A DNA stretch of 64,000 nt from Nitrospira defluvii (GTDB taxonomy: Bacteria > Nitrospirota > Nitrospiria > Nitrospirales > Nitrospiraceae). The notes under the pieces are model-generated. The model worked only from the letters and a program-made list of their open reading frames with translations, was not told the DNA's origin and searched no databases. The position numbers and the translations under genes are program-made. The stretch spans positions 186,001-250,000 of the forward strand of contig NZ_CAJNBJ010000016.1 in assembly GCF_905220995.1 (NCBI RefSeq). Reading direction: 5' to 3'. Below, in pieces: positions 43,913 to 52,509 of this stretch; the stretch's first letter is position 1, and the number at the start of each line of letters is the position of its first letter.

Positions 43913-44427
43913 GAAGCGGTTACAGGCCGCGGTCCAAAGCTATTGGGACGCGCGGCGGCGGAATAAAGAAAAGCAGATCCAATCGGGCAGAAGAAGCCGT
44001 AGGCAGCGCAAAAGACATCTGGACGGCATTCCGAGAAGGCCGCTTTGGGCAGCCCCCTCCTCCATTTCTTGGCTATCTCTTCTTATTGGAAGATCGAGAC
44101 AATGTAAAAACACCAGTCGGCAACAAGGAACCGTACTTTCAGGTGGATCCGGAATTCCGAGGCGAAACATATACCAAGGCGCCAACAGCAATTCGCCGGT
44201 ATCGAGGAGTGTCCTATAGCACACGGTACGAACTGCTCTGCCGCCGCTTAATATTAGAGCGGCTCTATTCCGCCTCCTGCTTCTTGATGGCCACCAACTC
44301 AAGAAAAACCAAACTCACACAGCCAGCCGAAGACCTCACCTTTCGCCGCTTCGCAGCAGCCTGCGAGGTCATGTCGTCACATTCTTGGGTAGCCGTAGCA
44401 AGTAATCGTGAGAGCGAAATGTTTTGA
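43902..44427 (+). pseudogene. XhoI/PaeR7I-family type II restriction endonuclease, internally deleted
   Basis: Start TTG 43902 has GGAGG six bases upstream. The first 29 codons (MDIEKRLQAAVQSYWDARRR, then KEKQIQSG) match the family N-terminus. At AATCGGGC (43981-43988) the frame shifts and the sequence resumes at the family C-terminal region: NRAEEAVGSAKDIWTAFREG, PPPFLGYLFLLED, YSTRYELLCRRLILERLY. The central part of about 90-100 residues, with the Asp...Glu-x-Lys catalytic core, is absent. So the product is a non-functional remnant. Both reading frames are seen; the family match is from memory of XhoI/PaeR7I. Confidence 0.85.
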
Positions 44428-44751
44428 CGGCTCTCTCAAATCCTGCACATGGGCAGCGTTCCCTGGGTCCGGTGCTCCACCGTCCCCCTCACGCTCCTTT
44501 ACACATCATCAATCAATAGCCTTCTTTGCTGGAGTGCGCGAGCTCGGCCACGGAGTCGACTAAACGGGAAGAGGCAGCCGATCATGAACAGGCCAAGACG
44601 CGCAGGCACTTGGTCGACGACCTGGCCCAGCACTCTGGTTCGACGATAACCGCGAGACCGAGCAATCCGTCGCCATCGAACAGGCAGGAGCCTGACAGAA
44701 ACGGCAGATGTATCGTGTGCGTGGGTGCGACGAAAAGTAATCAGCTGCGAC
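44428..44751. other. Non-coding stretch after the decayed restriction gene
   Basis: About 320 bases with no convincing gene on either strand. A minus-strand frame is open but lacks a ribosome site and known motifs. GC content rises back to the level of the chromosomal neighbours here, which could mark the right edge of the R-M insertion. No direct repeat or attachment site was recognised. Confidence 0.35.
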
Positions 44752-44958
44752 TCAGTGGGACTGCCAGGCACTTTGAGCAATGAGCAGGAGCAGGCAGAAA
44801 CACAACACGACGAGTGCGCCGAAGCAGGACCAGGCGATTGAAAATGCCCCATACTGTCTGAACCGGTCACGGCGCATATGGGGAAATCGCATGAGGCAAT
44901 ACGTCGTGACCGACGCCCCCATCCCGACAATCGCGATCAACACTTGCGCAAGGTCCAT
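44752..44958 (-). CDS. Small two-helix membrane protein
   Basis: A 68-residue protein starting ATG 44958, with GGGGA upstream. Two hydrophobic segments (QVLIAIVGMGASVTTYCLM and FSIAWSCFGALVVLCFCLLLLIA) are separated by a basic loop (RFPHMRRDRFRQ), predicting both termini outside and the loop in the cytoplasm. Cys-rich second helix. No known family. It diverges from the GNAT gene. Confidence 0.55.
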   Translation of the reverse strand: MDLAQVLIAIVGMGASVTTYCLMRFPHMRRDRFRQYGAFSIAWSCFGALVVLCFCLLLLIAQSAWQSH

Positions 44959-45074
44959 GGTATCCCCGTAAGTAGAACCCTGGCGCCACCCTACCCGCGA
45001 ACGGAAGAGGCGTCAAGAAACGCGGCGAAAGCCGACAGTTGTGTACGACCCCGGCGATATGATGAGATCCATCG

Positions 45075-45647
45075 ATGACATCCGACCACATGATCAGAAC
45101 CGAGCGGTTGCTCCTTCGGCCTTTTCAGACGACCGATGCGGAGGCCATGCATCATCTGGCCGGCACCAGAGCCGTGGCCGCCGGAACCTTTCTCCCCCAT
45201 CCGATGGATCGGCAGGCGGCCCTGAGCTGGATCACCGAACGTGTGGAGGAGCAGGCGGCAGGCAGAGGCGTAACCTTCGCGATCACCCTTGCAGAGAGCG
45301 GACAGGTGATCGGCGCCATCGGCATGGAACTCGTCGTAGCTCATGAACAGGGACGGTTAAGCTATTGGTTGGGCAGGCCTTACTGGAATCGAGGTTATGG
45401 GACGGAAGCCGTTACGGCTCTCGTGGGGTACGGTTTCAACAGCCTGAAGCTGCACCGAATCTACGCGCCGCATTTCCATACTAATCCGGCTTCCGGGCGA
45501 GTGTTACAGAAGGTGGGCATGACCCATGAAGGCCGCTTGCGTGAGCATTATCTTCGTTTCGGCCAACGCATCGACGTTGAACTCTACGGCATGCTCCGGG
45601 AAGAATTTCTCACCAAGCAAGCCGACAAGAAAGGGAATGGCCGGTGA
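45075..45647 (+). CDS. GNAT family N-acetyltransferase (RimJ/RimL-like)
   Basis: A 190-residue acetyltransferase. N-terminal IRTERLLLRPFQTTDAEAMHHL, strand 4 with SYWLGRPYWNRGYGTEAVTAL (the acetyl-CoA R/Q-G-x-G/A site reads NRGYGTE) and HTNPASGRVLQKVGMTHEGRL near the end are characteristic of the RimJ-type subgroup acting on protein N-termini or small amines. It overlaps the outer-membrane protein gene by four bases (GTGA). Specific substrate unknown. Confidence 0.92.
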   Translation: MTSDHMIRTERLLLRPFQTTDAEAMHHLAGTRAVAAGTFLPHPMDRQAALSWITERVEEQAAGRGVTFAITLAESGQVIGAIGMELVVAHEQGRLSYWLGRPYWNRGYGTEAVTALVGYGFNSLKLHRIYAPHFHTNPASGRVLQKVGMTHEGRLREHYLRFGQRIDVELYGMLREEFLTKQADKKGNGR

Positions 45648-46456
45648 TCATACAGAGACTCTTGCACAGATGCAGAAGCGGTGCTACCCCTGTGACCAGG
45701 GTTCTGATCCGGCTCTCCGTCATAGCCATCGTCGCGCTGCCCGCTCTCGTATCAGCCGAAAGCGTGACGTCCCGCGACCATCGCTTCTCCCTGGAATTTG
45801 AAACAGGCGCCGTATGGCAATCGCGCAATCAGATACAGATTCCCGACAGCAGCGCCGGAACCCGATTCGGCTTGACCGACATTCAAGGCAACGGCCCTGA
45901 CGCGCAACGGCGTGTGGAGCTCACGTGGAATATGAACCATCGGCATTCGCTCCGGTTCGTCTATGCGCCACTCGGCTTCTCCGGCACCGGTTCGTTCGGT
46001 TTCCCTGTGCGTTTCGCGGGCGGCACCTTTGCCCCTGGCGTCCCGGTCGATTCCGAGTACAAGTTCGATTCCTACCGGCTGACCTATCGGTATCTCGTGC
46101 ATGAGTCGGAACGCTGGCGCTGGCGCATCGGGGCCACGGCCTTCATTCGAGACGCGCGGGTCGAGCTACGCCAGCAGGGCATGGTGGCGTCCGACAGCAA
46201 CGTGGGATTTGTGCCGCTGCTCAGCACGAGTCTGGAATACGACATCGCGCCGCGCTGGACGGCCCTGCTGGACTTCGACGGACTCGTCAGCACGCAAGGG
46301 CGGGCGATCGATGCGGCCATCAAAGTTCGTTATGACCTCACTAACCACTGGTTCATGACCGCTGGATACCGTGTGTTCGAAGGCGGAGTGGACAACGACC
46401 GGTATGCCTTCGGTTGGTACAACTTTGCGTTGGTGTCATTGGGCCTGCGATTTTAA
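45644..46456 (+). CDS. Outer-membrane beta-barrel protein
   Basis: A 270-residue exported protein starting at the GTG that overlaps the GNAT stop. Signal peptide: LIRLSVIAIVALPALVSAES. The rest is alternating amphipathic strands with aromatic girdles (SLRFVYAPLGFSG; YKFDSYRLTYRYLVH; RWRWRIGATAFIRDARVEL), ending in YNFALVSLGLRF with the C-terminal Phe used for outer-membrane assembly. An 8-10 stranded OmpW/OmpA-like barrel is likely. It ends inside the last 21 bases of the converging oxidase gene. Confidence 0.75.
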   Translation: MIIQRLLHRCRSGATPVTRVLIRLSVIAIVALPALVSAESVTSRDHRFSLEFETGAVWQSRNQIQIPDSSAGTRFGLTDIQGNGPDAQRRVELTWNMNHRHSLRFVYAPLGFSGTGSFGFPVRFAGGTFAPGVPVDSEYKFDSYRLTYRYLVHESERWRWRIGATAFIRDARVELRQQGMVASDSNVGFVPLLSTSLEYDIAPRWTALLDFDGLVSTQGRAIDAAIKVRYDLTNHWFMTAGYRVFEGGVDNDRYAFGWYNFALVSLGLRF

Positions 46457-47797
46457 GCGTCGAAACAACATCTCCACCTCCAACGCCGCTCGCAGCCCGC
46501 TTTCGACGGCCCCGTTCATGTAGCCTTGCCAACGCAGGCTGGTCTGTTCGCCGGCGAACAGAATCCGTCCATGCGGACGGGACAGCCAGGCCCGTTGCTC
46601 CGGATCATATCCCGGGCGGAACACCGCGTACCCGCCACGCACGAATGGATCGTCTTCCCATGACACATGGCGCGACGCGCACAGAACGGCCTTCTTCGCC
46701 CCCAACCACGTCAGCCGCTCCGCCATCGCCTCGGCCCCTCCCTTGCTCAGGAGTTGCTTCGTATCACGACTCGTCGACCCGCCTGCAAGCATCGTCAGGA
46801 TGCCGCGTTCTCCTCGCTGTTCCTCGTTGCCATCCCAGATCGCCCCGATCGGCAGATCGGTGCCGTAGGCGAGTGTCCGATCGGGGCGCCGCCAGAATCG
46901 CCGATCGAACTGCAAAAGGCTCTTGGTTGCCGGTCCGTATTGTAGATCTCCAAGGGCTTTCCATTGGGGAGGAGGCAATGGCGGTGTCAAGACGAGCCGT
47001 CGCACCATAGTGGCGGGCAGCGCCAGTACCAGCGCATCGGCGATCATGTGAGCCTGCCCGTCCTTTCTGTGCACGGTCACCTGCACCTTGCCTCGACGCT
47101 GCGCTACGGCGCGCACCCTGGTCTTGAATCGAACCGGCTCTTGCAGTCTCTCCGCGAGGGCGGTGGCGAGACGATCATTACCGCCCTTGATGCGATAGAA
47201 GTGATGCGCTCCGGGTGACTCCGTGGCCAATTGATCGACGAGGGCAAGTAACGACAGATTTTCAGGGTCGGCCAGAAAGAATCCTCTCAAATCATTCAAT
47301 CGGGCGCGTAACTGCCGGTGAGCTCGGATAGAGTCGAGCCAGTCCGCAACAGATTGGTCAGCGAGCTGCCGCGCAATCGGACCATCCCACCGGCGCTCGT
47401 TCAATCGATGGGCTCGTACCCATGGCTCCGCCGCTTGTGCCAATTCCTCCCAGACGCTCCCAGCCCTCGACGACGACTCGACCCTGGAACCACGGGTACC
47501 TGAGCCGACAAACGCAAACCCGCCTCGAAGGATCGGCGACAGGGTCAGCCCCATGTCTTTCGCCAGCCCCCGAATCGCCTCTTGATCGGGATCGATCAGA
47601 TCGCCCCCGGCTTCGGCATGTTGGCCCTCAGCAAATCCCTCCCGCATCGTCCACACCCGGCCGCCCAGGCGGTCGCGCGCCTCCACCACCGTCACCCGCG
47701 CGCCGCGCCGTTGCAGTTCACACGCGGCAGTCAGCCCGGCGAGCCCCGCCCCCGCCACGAGCACCGACATGCCACGCAAGGATGCCTTGTTTCCCAT
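46436..47797 (-). CDS. Flavin-dependent amine oxidase family protein
   Basis: A 453-residue FAD enzyme from ATG 47797 (the frame continues to 47833). Dinucleotide-binding SVLVAGAGLAGLTAACEL then VVEARDRLGGRVWT at the N-terminus is the monoamine-oxidase fingerprint. FRPGYDPEQRAWLSRPHGRILFAGEQTSLRWQGYMNGAVESGLRAA near the C-terminus supplies the second FAD site. No signal peptide. Relatives oxidise amines, polyamines or carotenoid-like substrates. The product is unknown here and no carotenoid genes are close. It converges with, and overlaps, the barrel-protein gene. Confidence 0.9.
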   Translation of the reverse strand: MGNKASLRGMSVLVAGAGLAGLTAACELQRRGARVTVVEARDRLGGRVWTMREGFAEGQHAEAGGDLIDPDQEAIRGLAKDMGLTLSPILRGGFAFVGSGTRGSRVESSSRAGSVWEELAQAAEPWVRAHRLNERRWDGPIARQLADQSVADWLDSIRAHRQLRARLNDLRGFFLADPENLSLLALVDQLATESPGAHHFYRIKGGNDRLATALAERLQEPVRFKTRVRAVAQRRGKVQVTVHRKDGQAHMIADALVLALPATMVRRLVLTPPLPPPQWKALGDLQYGPATKSLLQFDRRFWRRPDRTLAYGTDLPIGAIWDGNEEQRGERGILTMLAGGSTSRDTKQLLSKGGAEAMAERLTWLGAKKAVLCASRHVSWEDDPFVRGGYAVFRPGYDPEQRAWLSRPHGRILFAGEQTSLRWQGYMNGAVESGLRAALEVEMLFRRLKSQAQ

Positions 47798-47981
47798 GAC
47801 TCTCAACGATACGCGATTCAGCTTCCTGAGCAAAGTACGAGGTGAACGTTTGGGATGCTGGAAGGTTGAGACCTGTGTCCCCTTGAAGGCCCGAGTCCCT
47901 TTGTGAAGATTGATCCCTTGCCTCGCTTGATCCCACGTTCCAGAATCGCTACGCTACAGTCTTGGAACGAGGAGGTTGAGC

Positions 47982-48629
47982 ATGGATACTGATCAACCGC
48001 GTAGCCCTTCCTCTCCGGACATTCTCGTACCTCACCCCTCGACCGATTCCAGTCCCACCGACGAACGCAACTTTCACATTAGGCTGGCCGTGTTCGCCTC
48101 TGTGGTGATCATTGCGATCATCGGCGCGCTCGTGGGGTATCCGACATGGCAGGAATACATCTCGCAGCAAGAAGCCAAACTCGAGCTGCGTGCCTACGTC
48201 AACGTCCGCGCGCTCGAGCCACCGGCACTGAAGGAAGGCGTGTCGCCCCGGGTGAGGGAGACAATCCACAACACCGGGCGAACGCCGGCCTACAACGATG
48301 CCATCCAGGCCTTCATCACCGTAGCCGACTACCCGCTGATCAAAAACTTCGAGCGGGTGACCTGTCCCCCGGACGATTCGCAACCGGACAAACGCAAGTG
48401 GTTCGTGGGCAAGGTCCCGCGAAAGGAAACGGTCCGCGAGGCGCCGTTGACTGCCGAGGAGGTCACGGCCATACAGACGGCCAAGTCAGCGCTCTATTAC
48501 CATGGGACAGTCTGCTACCGGGATATCTTTCACGAATCTCATCGCACCGACTTCTGTATGTTTTGGAAATGGGACGCAGGCCGCGTGAGTCCCTCGCTTT
48601 CCTGTGACCAGGGAAACAGGGCGGACTAG
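47982..48629 (+). CDS. Single-pass membrane protein of unknown function
   Basis: A 215-residue protein; ATG 47982 follows GAGG. A polar N-terminus of about 35 residues rich in Ser, Pro and Asp precedes one helix (LAVFASVVIIAIIGALVGYP). The remaining 160 residues face the periplasm (KLELRAYVNVRALEPPAL; HNTGRTPAYNDAIQAFIT). Four Cys lie in the outer part (ERVTCPP, GTVCYRD, DFCMF, LSCDQ) and could form disulfides. This layout recurs in uncharacterised proteins with an immunoglobulin-like domain. Function unknown. Confidence 0.6.
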   Translation: MDTDQPRSPSSPDILVPHPSTDSSPTDERNFHIRLAVFASVVIIAIIGALVGYPTWQEYISQQEAKLELRAYVNVRALEPPALKEGVSPRVRETIHNTGRTPAYNDAIQAFITVADYPLIKNFERVTCPPDDSQPDKRKWFVGKVPRKETVREAPLTAEEVTAIQTAKSALYYHGTVCYRDIFHESHRTDFCMFWKWDAGRVSPSLSCDQGNRAD

Positions 48630-48653
48630 GAGTGAAGGGATGGGCCTGGTCTG

Positions 48654-49076
48654 TCACTCCAGATCCTCCACCCACACGAGACAATCATGAAACGGGTGAG
48701 CAGCTAACGCCCTATAGAATTTTCGGTCGGCCGTGATCAAGCGTCCCTCAACGACTTCCGCAAGAGCAAGGTACAGGCAGTCGTACAAACTCTGCTGCGT
48801 ATCCAATGCGAGTTCGTAGGCAGCCGGAAACAGTCGCTCGTCGGCATGTCGCTGGAGCGGAAGATGCCGTAACTCCTTGAGGATAGTGCTACCCTCCGCA
48901 CGAGTGAGTTCTTTTCGCCTAATCTTCTTGGCGATAACGCTGCCGAGTTCCAACACCATGAAAGCGGGAACATGAAGGTGTTCATGAAGGCGAGTCACGA
49001 GGAGCGCGGCATCAGAATGGATTTCAGGGATGAACCATTTAATCGCGACACTGGCATCCACGACATAGCCGCTCAC
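48654..49076 (-). CDS. VapC-like PIN-domain toxin
   Basis: A 140-residue PIN-domain nuclease. The first acidic residue is in YVVDASVAIKWFIPE, the middle in ELALDTQQSLYDCLYLALAE, and the last in RLITADRKFYRAL, giving the metal-binding triad. PIN toxins cut specific tRNA or rRNA. GTG 49076 overlaps the antitoxin stop by four bases (GTGA). A C-terminal HDCLVWVEDLE ends the protein. With the upstream ribbon-helix-helix antitoxin it forms a complete type II module. Confidence 0.9.
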   Translation of the reverse strand: MSGYVVDASVAIKWFIPEIHSDAALLVTRLHEHLHVPAFMVLELGSVIAKKIRRKELTRAEGSTILKELRHLPLQRHADERLFPAAYELALDTQQSLYDCLYLALAEVVEGRLITADRKFYRALAAHPFHDCLVWVEDLE

Positions 49077-49306
49077 CGGTCGCGGTCTTCCCGGATAAGG
49101 TCAGCGCTATCATTAAATGTCTTTCCGGACTTCCTGAGTCGCTCACGGAATCTCTCGATTCGCTTCCAAGCCGCTTCATAGTCCGGCACCGCTTCTTCCA
49201 AGATCGTCTTTACTTCGGACTGCAAAGAGCGGCCATGCTCCTTCGCCCGCTTCTTCAACCGGCCAATGACATTGCTATCAAGATGCCGCACAAGGACCTG
49301 AGCCAT
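49073..49306 (-). CDS. FitA/VapB-like ribbon-helix-helix antitoxin
   Basis: A 77-residue protein; ATG 49306 follows TTGGAGG. The N-terminal RHH domain is AQVLVRHLDSNVIGRLKKRAKEHGRSLQSEVKTILEEAV, and the C-terminal part (RIERFRERLRKSGKTFNDSADLIREDRDR) would thread into the toxin's active site. The family is VapB/FitA-like rather than AbrB-like. A perfect palindrome lies 28 bases upstream of the ATG, suited to operon autorepression. Confidence 0.85.
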   Translation of the reverse strand: MAQVLVRHLDSNVIGRLKKRAKEHGRSLQSEVKTILEEAVPDYEAAWKRIERFRERLRKSGKTFNDSADLIREDRDR

Positions 49307-49332
49307 AACGGCCTCCAAATTACAGGACCAAC

Positions 49333-49359
49333 ATGATAGCAGGATGCTATCACTATCAA
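49333..49359 (-). promoter_or_regulatory. vapBC-like promoter and palindromic operator
   Basis: A perfect palindrome TGATAGCA-GGA-TGCTATCA occupies 49334-49352. On the minus strand TTGATA (49359-49354) and TATCAT (49338-49333), 15 bases apart, are possible -35/-10 boxes, so the dyad covers the spacer and -10. Binding of the ribbon-helix-helix antitoxin here would repress the operon. The palindrome is certain; the promoter spacing is short, so that part is tentative. Confidence 0.6.
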
Positions 49360-49431
49360 CACATGCGGTCAATGAAGTGCAAGAGAAGGGATGCGCAAGA
49401 TGAACGTCTGCAAAAACGAGAGCGACATTTT

Positions 49432-49782
49432 TCACAGCACGAACACATGGTCGACGAGATAACGAGAGCCCTGCTGCACGAGAACCATCTCCGCGACATA
49501 ATCGCCGGGCGAGTCGGTGAATTGCTGCCGCCACACAATCGCGATAGACCCAGGACGGCGAAAGACCGCGACCGGTGTTCGTGCCCCGAACGTACCTTTT
49601 TCCGTCTGATACTGCCGGCATACTCGCTCAAGATAGTCCTTCGTCACGATCGCTTTCAGTCGGTCGGTAAAATCCCGAACATGGCGGGCATGGTCGATGG
49701 CCGTCGAGGCCTCCATCAGATTGTCCATGATCGGATCGGCAATGGCCAGAATTTCGGCGTCGGACTTATTCTCCAGGTCCAT
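49432..49782 (-). CDS. Conserved hypothetical protein
   Basis: A 116-residue protein; ATG 49782 follows GAGAGG. It starts MDLENKSDAEILAIADPIMDNLMEA and continues with a basic helix (HVRDFTDRLKAIVTKDYLERVCRQYQTEKG). It ends with beta strands (TPVAVFRRPGSIAIVWRQQFT; YVAEMVLVQQGSRYLVDHVFVL). The mixed alpha/beta layout could be a small ligand-binding fold. No family or catalytic motif recognised. It lies upstream of the antitoxin on the same strand, separated by the operator. Confidence 0.55.
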   Translation of the reverse strand: MDLENKSDAEILAIADPIMDNLMEASTAIDHARHVRDFTDRLKAIVTKDYLERVCRQYQTEKGTFGARTPVAVFRRPGSIAIVWRQQFTDSPGDYVAEMVLVQQGSRYLVDHVFVL

Positions 49783-50183
49783 CAGAGCCTCTCGGCAATG
49801 TGTTCGGTGGTTGGTCTTGGCAGAATTGACGATTGTACTCCAAACACATATCAATCGCAGCCAGGTGACCCGTCGGTCGGGGGCAAGGCGGTTGCGGTAG
49901 ACCAACCCGCTTTCGATCAAGGCCCAAAGCTGAGGCGCCTCTAATGCAGTCATGATCGACAGGAGAACGGGTACAGACCAACCTGCGAGACACCGGCACC
50001 AAGCCCCAAGGCCACTTCACCAGACACGGCCAGCCTCGCCCACGACGATCCCACCGCTACCGAACGACCGTACACCCGACAAACCTGCTTGTTGATTCCC
50101 CCAACATATCTAAGCCGCACCCCGCAGTATCGGTGCTCCGCCTTGTGTTATCCTGAGTTGGTTAACACACGGGAGGCTGTATC
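49783..50183. other. Intergenic stretch between divergent genes, with a dyad near its right end
   Basis: About 400 bases. A minus-strand frame extends upstream of the hypothetical gene to 49953, but the better start is 49782. I find no tRNA, repeat or T-tract terminator. The dyad at 50144-50169 is listed separately. Confidence 0.4.
50144..50169 (+). promoter_or_regulatory. Perfect inverted repeat before the DUF4124 gene
   Basis: TGTGTTA (50144-50150) and TAACACA (50163-50169) form a 7-base perfect dyad with a 12-base spacer, ending directly before the GGGAGG ribosome site of the gene at 50184. It could be a repressor site or an mRNA hairpin controlling ribosome access. Experimental support is absent. 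Confidence 0.45.
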
Positions 50184-51470
50184 ATGTTCCGCTCCCGCAC
50201 AGGGCTGACCAGTGCCGCACTACTCGCACTCTGGTGCTCCGCCTCTATATTCCCCGCGGTTCCGACCCTCGCGTCCACCACCATTTATAGTTACACGAAC
50301 GACGAGGGCGTCCAGACCTTCACCAACGAACTGGACGCGGTACCGGAGAAGTACCGCCGGCAACTCACGCAGCGACATTTCGAGACAGAGGCCGTTTCTG
50401 ATCGACCACCACCAGCCGTGGCCGCTGATCCTCCGATGCGTTCAGCCGATACACGCACCATCACCGCCGGCGGCGAATACCGCATGGGTGATCACGACAA
50501 CCGCGCCGATGCCATCCGCCTGGCGACGGAATCCGCGAAGCAGGACGCGCTTGAGCAGGTGGCGACGTACGTCGAACGCATTACGGAAGTGCATGATATG
50601 AACGTCACGCGGGATGATATCCGTAGCTTCACGGCGGGCATCGTGAAAGTGCTCGATCAGACGGTTTCCACCAGGCTGGAGCAAGACCACGTCGTCGTTC
50701 GGGTCGATCTCACGGCGGAAATCGATCCCCAGGATGTCACCCAGGCCATCGCAGCCCTCCGGGAGAATGAGCAGGCCCGCCATGAACTGCTCGCACTTCG
50801 GGAAGAGACCGATCGACTCCAGGCCCAACTCGACGACACCAACCGTGCCCTAGCCTCCGCCGCGACTCCTTCCGACGTGCAGCAATACACCGACGAGCGG
50901 CAGGATATGCTCAACCAACTCCAGGCCAACGCCCTCCTGTCACAGGCCTGGACAAGTTGGACCTATCCCACCGTAGGCTTTTATTCTTATCCTTGGTTCG
51001 GGGCACCGGGCATCAACGGCCTCCTGCTCCAAGCGCAACGCCTCTATCCAGGCCATCGCCGCCTCCCGCTTGCGCAACGGACGATCACGGCGTACGGCAA
51101 CAGCACTCCACCGGCCCAAGCGCCGATCCCCTCGCCGCCGCGCCCCTCACTGCTGGTGCCGCCCCTCCCACACCTGCACCCGCACCAGGCTCCGCCGCTG
51201 CTTAACAGCCAGGGACAGCCGGCCAAGGTCGGGGATGTGGTGGTGATTCCGACACCTCGATCCGTTCCGGTGGCCCCACAATACCGGCCGCAGCCGCCGC
51301 CCTATCAACTGCATCCCAACCACTTCTGGCGCCCCAGCCCGCCCAACATTCAGAGTCCCTCACTGCCCTCGCGCCAGGGCCCGCCTGTCAGCATGGCACC
51401 GCGTTCATCCAGTGGACAGATGAGCGGCAACGGACGTGCTTACGGGGGCGGTGGTCCCCGCGGCCGCTGA
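50184..51470 (+). CDS. Exported DUF4124-domain protein with proline-rich tail
   Basis: A 428-residue protein with GGGAGG upstream. Signal peptide, cleaved around LASTT (residue 32). Then a DUF4124-like start (TIYSYTNDEGVQTFTNELDAVP). A helical region follows with RADAIRLATESAKQDALEQV, resembling LPP20/DUF-type lipoprotein folds, and a coiled coil around residues 190-255 (LRENEQARHELLALREETDRLQAQLDD). The last 150 residues are Pro/Gln-rich and disordered (PPPYQLHPNHFWRPSPP), ending in Gly/Arg (GGGGPRGR). DUF4124 proteins often bind cell wall or partner envelope enzymes; a role in the envelope is inferred. The gene for a transglycosylase-like protein follows. Confidence 0.7.
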   Translation: MFRSRTGLTSAALLALWCSASIFPAVPTLASTTIYSYTNDEGVQTFTNELDAVPEKYRRQLTQRHFETEAVSDRPPPAVAADPPMRSADTRTITAGGEYRMGDHDNRADAIRLATESAKQDALEQVATYVERITEVHDMNVTRDDIRSFTAGIVKVLDQTVSTRLEQDHVVVRVDLTAEIDPQDVTQAIAALRENEQARHELLALREETDRLQAQLDDTNRALASAATPSDVQQYTDERQDMLNQLQANALLSQAWTSWTYPTVGFYSYPWFGAPGINGLLLQAQRLYPGHRRLPLAQRTITAYGNSTPPAQAPIPSPPRPSLLVPPLPHLHPHQAPPLLNSQGQPAKVGDVVVIPTPRSVPVAPQYRPQPPPYQLHPNHFWRPSPPNIQSPSLPSRQGPPVSMAPRSSSGQMSGNGRAYGGGGPRGR

Positions 51471-51594
51471 CACGCGCTGAGTGACATCTCAGGTGGCCAT
51501 GACGTTGGCAGGCCACGCGTTGCCGACCAGATGCCGCCCAGTGCGTCCTCGAATAAGGCGCGGATCGCGAATCGATTTCAGTTATAGTGAAGGC

Positions 51595-52509
51595 ATGGCG
51601 TCTCGATCTGCTCACCATACGAGCCATGTCTCACACCGCAGAAGCCACGCTCGCCGCCGTGTCACCTTTTCGGCAGCCCGCCATTTCGTTTCCTCTCGCT
51701 GGCGAAACCTTCGCGCCTTCCTCCGTGCCGTAGGACACACGCACCCCGTTCTCCGCATCGTGATCACCGTGGGATTGCTCATTGGCTGTTGGCTCGGGGC
51801 AAACTGGATCTACCACGCGGTCCAGAAACCGACCGAAGTCTTTTTCCCGCTGGACAACACGTTAGACAAGAGCCCGCACGAAACCTGGCGACAGTATGGT
51901 TCGCTGTTCCGTGAGCATGCCACCCCGTCCGTTGCGCCTGAGCTCCTCGCGGCGCTGGCGCAGGTGGAAGGTGCTGGAAATCCCGTCGCGCGAACCTATT
52001 GGCGGTGGCGTTGGTCATGGAATCCGTTCGAGTGGTACCGTCCCGCCTCCAGCGCGGTGGGAATGTACCAGATGACCGACGGAACGTTCCGTGCGGCTAA
52101 ACGCTATTGCGTCCACGATCATGCTGTGGTGCAGGACGGTCCTTGGCACGATCTGCGCTCCTGCTGGTTCAACAGCCTCTACAGTCGCGTCTTGCCGAGC
52201 CATGCGATCGAACTGACGGCGGCCTCTCTCGATCGCGACATCAACTCGGCTCTCGCGGTTCGCCGTGGGACGCCCGCCGGCGCACGGCAGAGGCAGGACC
52301 TCGCCGCGCTGATCCATCTGTGCGGAGCCGGGGCCGGACGGGATTTTGCCGCCAGGGGATTCCGTCTCACGCCTCACCAGAAATGCGGCGACCATGACGT
52401 GACCACCTACCTCGGCCAGGTGCGGGGCCTGACCCATCAATTCGCCAGATGGGCGAGGGGGACAACCGGCCAGGTCACATTGGTGAAGGCCCACCGATCC
52501 GCCGACTAG
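51595..52509 (+). CDS. Membrane-anchored lytic-transglycosylase-like protein
   Basis: A 304-residue protein; ATG 51595 is preferred over the frame start at 51481. Cytoplasmic basic segment, then one helix (VLRIVITVGLLIGCWLGANWIY, residues about 50-72), then a periplasmic domain. It has APELLAALAQVEGAGNPVART with the likely catalytic Glu, and ASSAVGMYQMTDGTFRAAKRYC, which resemble the SLT motifs ES and GLMQ. HDHAVVQDGP and a Cys-pair region (LIHLCGAGAG ... HQKCGD) follow. It would cut peptidoglycan glycan strands. Overall similarity is weak, so a related non-enzymatic wall protein is possible. Confidence 0.65.
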   Translation: MASRSAHHTSHVSHRRSHARRRVTFSAARHFVSSRWRNLRAFLRAVGHTHPVLRIVITVGLLIGCWLGANWIYHAVQKPTEVFFPLDNTLDKSPHETWRQYGSLFREHATPSVAPELLAALAQVEGAGNPVARTYWRWRWSWNPFEWYRPASSAVGMYQMTDGTFRAAKRYCVHDHAVVQDGPWHDLRSCWFNSLYSRVLPSHAIELTAASLDRDINSALAVRRGTPAGARQRQDLAALIHLCGAGAGRDFAARGFRLTPHQKCGDHDVTTYLGQVRGLTHQFARWARGTTGQVTLVKAHRSAD

